A stretch of 64,000 nt of DNA, taken from Limnanthes douglasii subsp. nivea. Lineage: Eukaryota; Streptophyta; Magnoliopsida; Brassicales; Limnanthaceae. Under the pieces are notes generated by a model. The model made no database searches, had not been told where the DNA came from, and was given only the letters and a program-made list of their open reading frames with translations. Of the stretch, positions 55,299 through 64,000 are shown one piece after another. The position numbers were made by a program, and so were the translations under genes. Every line of letters starts with the position of its first letter. The first letter of the stretch is position 1. The stretch lies in NCBI GenBank assembly GCA_036936605.1, contig JAUPFV010000001.1:211465138-211529137 (forward strand), in the 5' to 3' direction.

Positions 55299-56230
55299 AT
55301 GACAGAATTTCCTTTCTTCAGCTCCGGCTCAGTTGAGCAAGCTTGTTCTCCATTGGACAACCTATTGACGAACAAAAGCATGCAAATGAATTAGATTAGT
55401 ACATTCAATACCTTAAGACTTGACGTATTCAATTTTATGTTATGGAAAACTATGGTGCTGCCGATAATAGGGGGAACAAGCTTGGAGGTTTTATCAATGT
55501 TCATAAACCTTGTCCTCATAAGCTTTTGAGCACTTCTGATGGCTTAGTAATTGAAAATGTTGAGTTTGACAACTCGACAACAAATTACCAGTTACTAATG
55601 GGATGGCTCTATAATACTATGAGCCTTGAAGTTGCATCCCAAGTAATGGAAGAAGAAACCTCCAAACATTTGTGGGATGCTATAGTTAGGATGTCTGGCT
55701 CCCAAACAAAGTCTAAAGTGACTTTGTTTGAAGCAAAATTTCAGAGGACTGGAAAGGGAAACCTCTCTATGGAGGACTATTTTTCTGGGATGAAAAACAT
55801 ATAAGATAACCTAGCTCTAGCAAGTTCTCCTGTGTCACTGGATGATCTGGTGTCTCATGTATTGGTTGGCCTGGATACAAAATACACTCTGTTGACCTAT
55901 GAAAAGACACTAGATCAACTCAACAAAGTGCAATTATCCTTGGCAAATGTTAATCTTAACCCTGCTAACAAGATTGAGTCTAGGTCATTTGGTAACAATA
56001 ATATCAATCTACGGAGTGGAAACAGAGGACAAATAAGAGGTTCTTACAAGAACATATACTCACCTAATTTCTCTAACAATATTAGAGGCAGAGGTTTTTA
56101 CAGGGGCAAAGGAGGCAGGTTCAATAGGTATAACAAGCCTATCTGCCATATTTGTGAAAAGTATGGTCATTGAGGTGCTTACTGCTACTTCAGGGATGAT
56201 CCCAATGTTATGTGACAACTACCACCTGAT
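55299..56230 (+). pseudogene. copia C gag
   Basis: ATG at 55299 begins MTEFPFFSSGSVEQACSPLD, with a TAG after about 32 codons and a frameshift near 55440. From 55442 the frame reads MENYGAADNRGNKLGGFINV, EVASQVMEEETSKHLWDAIV (UBN2), a TAA at 55802, then DQLNKVQLSLANVNL. A Gly/Arg-rich stretch (RGRGFYRGKGGRFNRYN) precedes the zinc knuckle CHICEKYGH with TGA replacing the next codon, then GAYCYF. Three nonsense codons in one frame; otherwise well preserved. Confidence 0.87.
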
Positions 56231-57130
56231 CATAATAAAGCTTGGTATGTTAGCATTGGTGCTAGTCACCATGTCACCAATTCAGCTAAGATGATTTCTC
56301 AGACTTCTAGATATTCAAGTATTAAATCTGTGGCTGTGGGCAACGGTAGTAAACTCAGAATTAAACATTTAGCTGAAACTACTCTTTCTACGAACACCAA
56401 TCAACATTTATACCTAAATAATATTCTACATGTCCCTCAAATTAACAAAAATCTCTTATATGTTTCTCAATTTACTTCATATAAAAATATTTTTCTTGAA
56501 TTTAATATTTTTAATCATTTTGTGAAGGACAAGATCACAGAGAGGACTCTTCTTACAGGGAAGGTTGAGAGTGGGCTCTATAAACTGGAAAGTTCATCCG
56601 ATTCTTGTGTCTCTAAGGCTGTTGGTTTTAAGGGGTGTCCTAGTGTATCAAATATATCTATTTTTTCTCTTTCTACTAAGTCTCTAAAGGAAGGGTGGCA
56701 AGGGAAGTTAGCTCACCCTTCTACCAGGGTTCTGTCTCTTGTTCTAAAGCTTTGAAATGTGCCAGTTGGCTATTCTAATAAAAAACTATTTTTTGATGAT
56801 TGCAGTTAGGTAAATCACATTCACTTCCTTATTCTAGGTCTTTGTCTCAATCTACAAATTTTATGGATTTGATTCACTCAGACCTATGAGGACCCTCTCC
56901 TGTTGTGTCTAAAAATGGTTTCAGGTTCCATATCCTTATTGTGGATGATTTCTCTAGGTTTACTTGGTTATATCCTCTCATAACTAAAGGTGAGGCTCTA
57001 CAAGCTTTCAAAGATTTCAAAAACTTGGTTGAAAACCAATTTGAGAGAAAAATCAAATGTTTTCTATGAGATGGTGGAAGAGAGTTTAAGGTCTTTGAAT
57101 CTTTGGCAAGGGAGCCATGAATCTAACTCA
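56231..57130 (+). pseudogene. copia C protease, GAG-pre-integrase, integrase
   Basis: AWYVSIGASHHVTNSAKMIS is the protease active-site region, but the catalytic Asp is gone (VDSGAS has become VSIGAS). The frame 56291-56755 follows with ILHVPQINKNLLYVSQF and GWQGKLAHPSTRV (GAG-pre-integrase, the usual H.KLGH altered). Integrase continues after a stop: FIQ/HSDL*GPSPVV, IVDDFSRFTWLYPL, with *DGGREFKVFESLA near 57070, where the codon before DGG is TGA. Confidence 0.82.
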
Positions 57131-58029
57131 TGACATCTTGTCATTACTCTTCTGCTCAGAATGGGAGAGCAAAGAGGAAGCACAAACATGTTACTGAGAC
57201 TGGTCTGAGTCTCGTAGCCCAATCTAATCTACTTTTTAGCTATTTGTCTGATACTTTTCTTACACCTGTGTACCTAATAATTAGACTTCTTACAGTCATT
57301 CTTACGAAAAATCTCCTTTTGAGAAATTATTCAACACTAAACCTGATTACAACTTTCTAAGGGTGTTTTGTTGGTCTTGTTTTCAAGGTCTCAGACATTA
57401 TCAGGATCCTAAGTATCAATATCATTCTACTAAGTATGCGTTTGTGGGCTATAATTCTGTCCATAAGAGGTATAGGTTCTTAAGTTCTACTAGGAGAATA
57501 TATGTGTCGAGAAATTTCATTTTCAATGAAAATAAATTTCCTTGTTTTTCTGCGTTGCTGGGTTCAACAAGTCATACTTTTAAGTCTGTCTTTCTCTGGT
57601 TACCTAAGTTTCCTACTGCCCAGTGTTCAGATGGAATTTCTAATCTATAGCAGTCTCTTCAAACAACACTTTCTAACTCCCTAGTGGCTCACTTTACCAA
57701 CAAAACTACACACACACAAAGTCACCAAACTTAGAGCACAAACTTACCCTCTCAAAACATACCTTTTAATTCAAATTCTTTTTAGACAAGTTCACCCAGT
57801 CAATCCTTGTCTCCTGCCAGAAATACAGCTTTCATAACTCCACCACCTGCACCACAAAAACAAACTTAAACCAGAATAGTGATTTAATCACCATTTGATA
57901 GTCCTAACACCCAATCTCACCCTCCTAATAACCTTAACACTCAATCTATGGTAACAAGGGCCAAAGCTAGGGTTTTAAACCTAAGCATGTTTATACCGGT
58001 GTTACTACTATTCCTACTGCTACTCTTAG

Positions 58030-58800
58030 AGAACTTGTAAGATTCTCTGAGGTTGTGACTATTCCAGAATGGTCCCAAGCCATGACAACGGAGTATGATG
58101 CCTTAATGGAAAATCATACTTGGTCTCTTGTCCCATATACACCTGATATGAGCGTGGTGGGATGCATATAGGTTTATAAACTAAAGTACAATCCTAATGG
58201 TTCTATTCAAAGGTGCAAAGCTAGACTTGTGGCTAAAGGTCCCCATCAACATCCTGGTATTGACTTCACATAAACCTTTAGCCCAGTTATCAAATTTTCC
58301 ACCATAAGACTTGTACTTACACTTACTGTGTCCAGATACTGGTCTATAAGGAAACTTGACATTAATAATGCCTTTTAAATGGGGATTTGAAACAACAGAT
58401 CTTTGTGGAGCATCTTTAAGGCTTTGTGAATGGTGAATTTCCTAATCATGTTTGTAAGTTGCATAAAGCCTTGTACTCCAAGCTCAATGATACATTGTTG
58501 GTATGGGGATTTTGAAATTCACGTGTAGATTGTACAATTTTCTACTTAATAACCAAAAAGGTATCTATTATTCTTTTAGTCTATGTGGATGATATCATTA
58601 TTACTGGTAACAGATCTATCTACCTAACTGACTTCATACAAAGGCTTAATTCTGAGTTTTCCCTCAAAGATATGGGTTGTCTTAAAAAATTTCTAAGAAT
58701 GGAGGTGTATAGGGATGAGTCTAGCCTATATTTAACTCAATTTTTTTATCAAAGACTTACTTGCTAAGGAGGGTCTCTCCATGTAAATCCTTGTTCTACT
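58030..58800 (+). pseudogene. copia C reverse transcriptase
   Basis: [38 protein letters not shown] (complete here, deleted in B), then a [22 protein letters not shown] (the GLKQAPRAWY block is lost by a small deletion) and YVDDIIITGN (frame 58585-58767). The catalytic box is present, but the missing LKQAPRAWY block and several stops would abolish function. Confidence 0.85.
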
Positions 58801-58803
58801 CCA

Positions 58804-59535
58804 ATGCGAGTCAGTCCTGCTGTCTCCAAACTTGATGGTGAAAGTCTCCAGTTCCCTACACGATACAAAAGTGTGTTAGGCTCGTTGCAGAACATACTTT
58901 ACACTAGACCTGACATCGCATTTGCTGTAAATAAAATGTGTCAATTTCAACTGTCACCTACCACTACGCATTTACAGATTGTAAGGAGAATCTCAAGATA
59001 CTTATTTGGGACGATGATGTTGGGTCTTCATATCAAACCAAGTAATGCTCATCAGCTTACTGGGTTTACTGATGCTGATTGGACAAGCTCTATGAACGAT
59101 CAAAGCAAAGTGTCGTCTCTTGATCTAGTACTGAATCAGAGTACAAATCCTTTGTTAATCTCTCGTCGCTTGGTTGGAGGTTATTGTGTATTTCTAGGTG
59201 ATCTTTTGGTCTCCTGGTCTTATACGAAGCAAAGTGTCGTCTCCCGATCTAGTACTGAATCGAAGTACAAATCCCTTGTTAATCTCTCGTCTCAATTGAT
59301 CTGGCTTCGTTCTGTCTTGGATGAACTTGGTCTTCGTCTTCATTGAGCTCCAGTCATATGGTGCGACAATCTTGGAGCTAGTTCTTTGGTCTGAAACCCT
59401 GTGTTTCACGCTCGGACCAAACACATTGAACTCGATTTGCACTTCGTCTGGGATCAGGTAGTCCAGGGTTCTCTGGATATTTGATATGTTCCAACCCACG
59501 ATCAAGTAGCGGATCTTCTCACCAAACCATTCTAT
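58804..59535 (+). pseudogene. copia C RNase H with internal duplication
   Basis: The frame 58804-59346 (180 codons) holds the end of the connection (TRPDIAFAVNKMCQF) and RNase H (FTDADWTSS…, [35 protein letters not shown]). A 64-base segment (59104-59167) duplicates 59228-59291, inserting about 30 extra residues between the first Asp block and GGYCVF. The frame ends at HLH* and resumes with IELDLHFV and LLTKPF before the junction with element D. Confidence 0.85.
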
Positions 59536-59539
59536 CCAA

Positions 59540-59963
59540 CACGCCTTAAGACACTTTGCAACATCATTTTGAATATTCAAAGGAAACATTCTATTCTTTG
59601 ACATTTGGACTTTAGCAATTAAGTCTCCTTTGTCGTCTCTTAGAAAAAGACTATAATTTTTCATATGAATATCATAGCCTTTTTCTAGTAGTTGTCCCAA
59701 GCTCAAAATGTTGTTTTTCATGCTTGGTACGTAGTAGACATTTGAAATAATTTGGTGACTACCATCTTTTGCACGAATAAGAATGTTACCTTTTCCTTTC
59801 ACCGATATTTTGCTATCATCTCCAAAAGAGACATTTCCACTCACTGCTTCATTGATTTCTACGAACATGCTTCTTTTCCCACACATATGGTTGCTTGCAC
59901 CGCTGTCAAGATACCACGTGTTCTCTTGACCTTCATTAGTGCTTTTGTATGTTAGTAATAACA
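59540..59963 (-). pseudogene. copia D aspartic protease and GAG-pre-integrase start
   Basis: ENTWYLDSGASNHMCGKRSM carries the DSGA active site. VSFGDDSKISVKGKGNILIR and VYYVPSMKNNILSLGQLLEK follow the protease fold to GYDIHMKNYSLFLRD, and VQMSKNRMFPLNIQNDVAKC begins the region before integrase. The frame then runs into copia C sequence read backwards (WIEWFGEKIRYLIVGWNIS), a chance fusion with no meaning. Confidence 0.85.
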
Positions 59964-60930
59964 TATCTTTTTCCTCCGTCTTCTCCTCGGCATAGTTGGC
60001 CCTCTCCTCAACTCTATTGTTGGGGCCTCTGCATTCGGAAGCATAATGTCCAAACCTTTGACATTTATAACATTTGATTTGAGATTTATCATACCTCGAG
60101 TTCGTATTTCTTCTTCCACGACCTCGTGTTGAGCTTTCTCGTTTCTCATAGTTGTAGTTGGAATTATTGTTGTTGTAATTCCAGCCACGTCCACTGCCGT
60201 GATAACCACCTCGTCCGCGGCCTCTGCCTCTGCCTCGGCTACGTTGGTTTCTATCATCTCCTTAATTTGCATGCATGTCCTTCAATTCTACTTTGAGGAG
60301 TTGCTCGGTGATCTCTTGCTTCTTCTTGTGCTTTTCTTCATAGGCTTGTAATGATCCTTGGAGTTCTTCAATCATCATCTTCTCCAAGTCTTTAGTTTCC
60401 TCAATCGTCACGACGATGTGCTCAAATTTTGGATCCAACGAGCGGAGTATTTTTTCGATTACTCTCACATCTTCTAAGTTCTCACCATTTCTTTTTAATT
60501 GATTAGAAACGGTTGCTACTCTTGAAAAATATTCCGAAATAGATTCGGACGCTTTCATATGTAAAGATTCAAATTCACCTCTTAATGTTTGGAGACGTAC
60601 CTTTTTCACCTTTTCGACTCCTTTATAAGAGATTTGTAATTTCTCCCACGCTTGCTTGGCGGAAGATGCGCTCGAAATCTTTTCGAAACCATCATCATCT
60701 AATGCTTGATAGATGAGGAAGAGAGCTTTTTTGTCTCTCTTTCTTGAATCCTTCAAATTTGTTTTCTCCTCGTGAGAAAGGCTTGCTTCATCTTCGGGTT
60801 CGTCAAACCCTTTATCTACGGCATCCCACACATCATGTGCTCCAAGAAGAGCTTTCATCTTGATACTCCAATTATCGTAGTTGTTGTTGTTGAGTGTTGG
60901 AACTTGGAAGGATGATACACCATTTGTCAT
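59964..60930 (-). pseudogene. copia D gag (one nonsense codon)
   Basis: ATG 60930 gives [40 protein letters not shown], then the UBN2 core ([58 protein letters not shown]). A TAA after KDMHAN (60262-60264) ends it at 222 codons. The same frame continues with an Arg/Gly-rich stretch and the zinc knuckle CYKCQRFGHYASEC (CX2CX4HX4C) into the protease. One point change separates it from an open gag-protease frame. Start chosen as the first ATG after the LTR and PBS. Confidence 0.9.
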
Positions 60931-61011
60931 ATTTTTAAATATGTTGAATATTTAAAAACAAAATTTCCAATATGTTGAAAATTTAAAAACAAAATTTTGG
61001 AAAGAGCTTGT

Positions 61012-61024
61012 GGCTCTGATACCA
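61012..61024 (-). promoter_or_regulatory. primer-binding site of copia D
   Basis: The minus strand reads TGGTATCAGAGCC, three bases after the LTR end. Perfect initiator-Met tRNA type site. Confidence 0.9.
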
Positions 61025-61027
61025 CTT

Positions 61028-61515
61028 TGTTGGCGGAAAATATAAAACAACACTCACTTTAAAACAAACAAACAACTTTGATATAGATAGAAAAGGAGAA
61101 ATATTACAAAACACTCTTACAACTAACACTAGAAGAGAAAATATTTTTCTAACACTCAAGAGAGCATTCTTGTCTCTCTTTTCTCTCACTCTAATTTTCT
61201 CTCTAACTTTGATTCTTGGTGTGTTTGTGTGATGATCTAGATGGTGGGAGAGTTCCACTATTTATAGGAATATAGTGGAGACAAAGATCCACCATCCAAG
61301 AGGCTTTTGGATACTAACACACTCAACATCAATACTACACTCAAAGTTAAGGTGTTTCTTACACTCAATCTAAAAGTGTGTCTTGCACTCAACCTAAAGA
61401 ACTAAATATTAATTTAAATGTTTCTAGAGTATTCTTTCTAGATGGGTCTTATTAAGTGGGTTGGACCCTTTGAGTGGGTTGGGCCCTTTAAGTGGATCAA
61501 GTTTATGATCCAACA
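61028..61515 (-). repeat. 5' LTR of copia D
   Basis: 488 bases with 6 bp inverted ends TGTTGG…CCAACA. The minus-strand TATA box CTATAAATAG lies at 61258-61267. AGAGAGAAAA/TTTTCTCTCT repeats are near 61170-61205. No partner LTR remains, so age cannot be read. Confidence 0.88.
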
Positions 61516-62397
61516 GTTCATAGCTCGATATGATGTTTGTCATTGTCTCTGCTATGGACCAATGCGTGTGAAGGTAACGGTGATTAAAAACAACCATAAG
61601 ATTCCATATGGATGTTATGTGGCCTTAACGACCTTGCAAAAATAACAAACAAATGGGATCTTTGGCTGAGGTCAAGACAATTGACAACCCGACAAAGGCT
61701 CCGACCTTAGTAATACCATGAGAAGATATCTAGACCTTTGATTTACAAGTTGTGAAATGTTTAACGATTTGCAATTTGTTGTCATGTAATATTAAAGATG
61801 AGTTAATAGTTTTTTATCTAAGAGCTTATAAATTTTTTTTGGAAGACAGAGGATGTAACAGTAGTATCTACTTCCCCATATATTATTTTTCATAAGATGT
61901 ATGCTAACCCAAATATCATAACGTATATGCTAACCCAATGGGAGAAGCTGTCGAGGTTTAGAGACTGCGGGTGTTGATGCAACAAAGGTTGTTGGAACAT
62001 AATAATAGTTGATTGGGTGTGTCTATTGCCCAAAGTTGCAAGGGAAAATAAATGGAGGATGTCTCACCTGGGCGGGCAAGGAGGGTGAGAGAAGCTGGTA
62101 AAAGTATTCACTAAGAGAGTAATAGTGAATCGTTGAACAAAGGATTTAGTCAGAGAAAGATGAGTCTGCCTGTGGTTGATGATAAGGACAAGACGGAGTC
62201 GTAGATGATGACTTTTTTGAAAATAAATAAGGTAATACTAGATGGAGTATGTATAAGGTGTTAAGACTACAGCTATAAGTGCTCCTATGACTATCACCGG
62301 CGACGATGGTGACAATCGGCGAAAGGAAGAAGAACAGGTGAAGGAGAAGAGGCTGGTCTAGGGTTTCTGGTCTGAGATCAGAGTCCCTCTTCTCCCT

Positions 62398-62429
62398 TGA
62401 GAAACGACTGTCTCAAGAGTCGTTTCTCA
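62398..62429. repeat. perfect 12 bp inverted repeat
   Basis: TGAGAAACGACT (62398-62409) and its exact complement AGTCGTTTCTCA (62418-62429), loop of 8. Confidence 0.85.
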
Positions 62430-62632
62430 CTCTTTTATGTCTTGGGCCTGGATCGAAGTAGCCCAACCAACCAGGCCAATTCAAGCTCTTCAATCAGCCT
62501 ATCACACATGAATAAGTCGTGTGACCAAATGATATTAAATCAGGCATCACACAAATAGTTGTCACATGTTTAAATCATTAAATTGTATTACATGTAATGC
62601 CTTATCCACAATTCTGTTGTAACAAGAAAGAT

Positions 62633-62676
62633 TTCCCACTGCTGCACTAACTGTGTATAAATAGCAGCAGTGGGAA
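62633..62676. repeat. 13 bp inverted repeat enclosing a TATA box
   Basis: TTCCCACTGCTGC (62633-62645) and GCAGCAGTGGGAA (62664-62676) are perfect complements. The 18-base loop holds the TATAAATA promoter element. Confidence 0.85.
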
Positions 62677-64000
62677 TCACAAATGATTAAGGAAAAGAAA
62701 TACAACAAAATCAAAATACATATCTCTTCCTTCTTCTCATTTCTTCAAACTTTGACTTAAGGTAATTCTCATGGTACTGTCAGGACCCAACATGAGAAGT
62801 CTCTACGCGTGAATGATGAATTGAAGCATGCACCGACCATTGTGGTCGATGAGCGGAGTGCATGCCGTAAGGAATGCTTTGAGATTATAAATGAGAGGAC
62901 ACTACTGACCACATAAATAAACGAGTTGGGTAAGAAGAATAATAAATTGATGGCTAATAGGCTACGCCGGGCCTGAACGCTTCGTGCTTGTTTACACATG
63001 TTAGCTATCTTCGATTACATTTTTTTGCGGTGGATGAAAGACTACAAACTCTGATGCAATAGATGTTTAGGGATTAAAACAGCAGTGCGGTTTGCTTGGT
63101 CGTGTCCTAGAGTCGAAAGGGTAAGGATATAGAGAATTAGTCGTCTGCTTAAGTAAAGAAGGTGAGACAAGATGATGAGTTTGTAACTGAAGAGACCGAA
63201 GAGGGTAATCACCAAGAAGTTATCAGTGGTCCCTCGCTTAAATGCAAAGGAAATAAGGTAACAGGGTCTCAAAAGTGACGAGCCTCCTAGTAGAGGATCA
63301 ATGAGAAATTATCGAGAATTAAGTTCCTCATTGAAAGAGGAATAGATGATAAGGGGTTTGCAGAAGAAGGGAATGGATGTATGTGCCTCCACTTCCTAAG
63401 GTGGTAAGGGCAGAAGGCAAAGCACCCGGGATGGTGATACTAGATACTTTTGATGGTAAGGCTCATGTTGCTGATGAAGTGAAAAAGTAAGCCAAAGATG
63501 GGGGTGTGAGGACAAAACTTACGTTGGTACGTTACTTGGCTACTGGTAAAGTGCCACGGGGGGTTGAATTCACGAAATATGTGGCGTCTTTGTCTTTTTT
63601 TGTCAAAATGGTACGGCATGACTTGGTAAAATTGAAAGAAAGCACCACTGGTGCCGCCTGGGGTTCTTACGTTTGTAGCAGAAGGCATGCCATCTGACTC
63701 ACCCAAGCTACGTCCCTCGTTGATGATGTTGCGCCAATTGAAGCACTTCCCAGAGCTGTCTTTCTACGGTAACATGTCGATGAAAGAGATACTACAATGA
63801 CAGCTCGAGTTAGTGATTGATACGAGTACAACTTGATTTGATTAAAATGCTCTCCCTAATCTGGGTGCTGATGTTGGATTAATTGATTAGTCTAGAGTCA
63901 CTATAATTCGATTATCCTAGCATATCCTCCCATGTCTCCCTCGGATGCCCAAACCATGGAAAACTAGCAGCCGTAATCTTTTTTTGTTTGGTCGGTAAAG

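Larger units (their letters stand above)
54928..59535 (+). mobile_element. Ty1/copia retrotransposon C (3' end missing)
   Basis: Same family as B: parallel LTR, gag, protease, integrase, RT and RNase H sequence. It starts with a ~335-base 5' LTR. It stops abruptly in RNase H at LLTKPF (about 59535), where the minus-strand copia D begins, so the polypurine tract and 3' LTR are missing. Decay is mainly by point stops: from 55442 to 56755 a single frame carries gag through integrase start with only a few nonsense codons. It is therefore less frameshifted than B. Confidence 0.88.
59536..61515 (-). mobile_element. Ty1/copia retrotransposon D, 5' half
   Basis: From right to left: a complete LTR (61028-61515), PBS, gag, zinc knuckle, protease and GAG-pre-integrase start. 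It stops at KCLKACW (about 59540), where it meets copia C tail to tail. Integrase, RT, RNase H and the other LTR are missing. Except for a TAA at 60262-60264, gag-protease is open in one frame from 60930 to the junction, which marks it as a fairly young or recently truncated copy. Confidence 0.88.
62290..62780 (+). other. LTR-like insert with TATA box and two hairpins
   Basis: Absent from the parallel locus at 46.3-46.8 kb. It contains GTGTATAAATAGCAGC (62653-62668), a strong TATA box, then an A-rich leader and ATTCTCATGGTACTGTCAGG, which might be a mutated primer-binding site. It could be a solo or truncated LTR. Edges not determined. Confidence 0.4.
61516..64000 (+). pseudogene. second copy of the Tat E 3' region (fragment)
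   Basis: Parallel to 41.98-47 kb: GATATGATGTTTG, AACAAACAAATGGGATCTTTG, AGAAGATATCTAGACC, TTGTTGTCATGTAATATTAA, GGATGTAACAGTAGTA, AATGGAGGATGTCTCACCTG, AACATGAGAAGTCTCTACGC, GAGCGGAGTGCATGCCGTAA. It lacks the TRIM-like, hAT and gag-only insertions. The 63.50-63.70 kb frame (VRYLATGKVPRGVEFTKYVA, FFVKMVRHDLVKLKESTTGA) is open for 63 codons without a recognised domain. A phrase near 63750 (GAGCTGTCTTTCTACGGTAA) matches 46.51 kb, but in a different order, so the copy is rearranged. Broken and non-coding overall. Confidence 0.6.

Noticed and set aside
59194..59540. Minus-strand protein fusion continuing copia D into unknown sequence
   Set aside because: The extra residues are copia C read on the wrong strand past the junction.
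1..64000. rRNA, tRNA or organellar insert
   Set aside because: No rRNA core sequences, no cloverleaf with intact arms and no plastid/mitochondrial gene blocks were recognised by eye; a covariance-model scan would be needed to exclude small ones.

Overview
The window looks like repeat-rich, AT-rich nuclear DNA from a dicot plant. No bacterial, viral or organellar gene organisation is visible. Nearly everything recognisable is a transposable element or its debris: Tat-type Ty3/gypsy elements with a second RNase H and an antisense ORF, several Ty1/copia elements, a CACTA transposon, a non-autonomous hAT, and three very small LTR elements. The only host-type gene I recognise is a broken F-box gene. 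The only long intact reading frame is the 329-codon gag of a small copia-like element at 44.6-46.3 kb.

Layout. 1-10.3 kb: Tat gypsy element A on the minus strand. Its 5' LTR and primer-binding site are near 9.7 kb, followed by gag, protease, RT, two RNase H domains and integrase down to 3.9 kb. A 51-52 bp tandem array and an antisense plus-strand ORF (0.4-3.1 kb) fill its 3' end. 11.2-15.0 kb: CACTA remnant with a visible end and a TNP2-type transposase carrying a ~597 bp internal duplication. 15.6-18.0 kb: a 47 bp tandem array and a decayed gene-like block on the minus strand. 19.0-25.3 kb: a multi-exon, decayed plus-strand gene with well-kept splice sites. Its introns are filled with about 40 copies of a motif close to TATCTAGCAATGT. 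This is the most unusual structure in the window. 25.3-28.8 kb: 5'-truncated Tork-like copia. 30.2-32.5 kb: a 5'-UTR-like segment and the F-box remnant. 32.5-39.6 kb: a ~1034 bp tandem duplication whose second copy is split by a 5.0 kb copia element (B).

41.9-54 kb: a second, heavily decayed Tat element (E), also on the minus strand. Four later elements are nested in it: a 326 bp TRIM-like element (target duplication ATCTA), a 1264 bp hAT (GATGTAAC), a 1622 bp gag-only LTR element (AGGGA) and an 840 bp TRIM (ATGTG). 54.9-59.5 kb: copia C, of the same family as B, missing its 3' end and abutting the minus-strand copia D (59.5-61.5 kb). 61.5-64 kb: a second copy of the 3' part of the E family. 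It lacks three of the nested insertions and so provides natural empty sites.

History and interaction. Tat bodies came first, were mutated, and then received copia, hAT and miniature elements. The gag-only element is the youngest datable insertion (3 differences between its LTRs by eye). The miniature elements encode no enzymes and would need proteins from autonomous relatives. The Tat antisense ORF and the repeat-filled introns are the features whose function is open. All domain calls were made by eye from translations and family knowledge; no database search was run.
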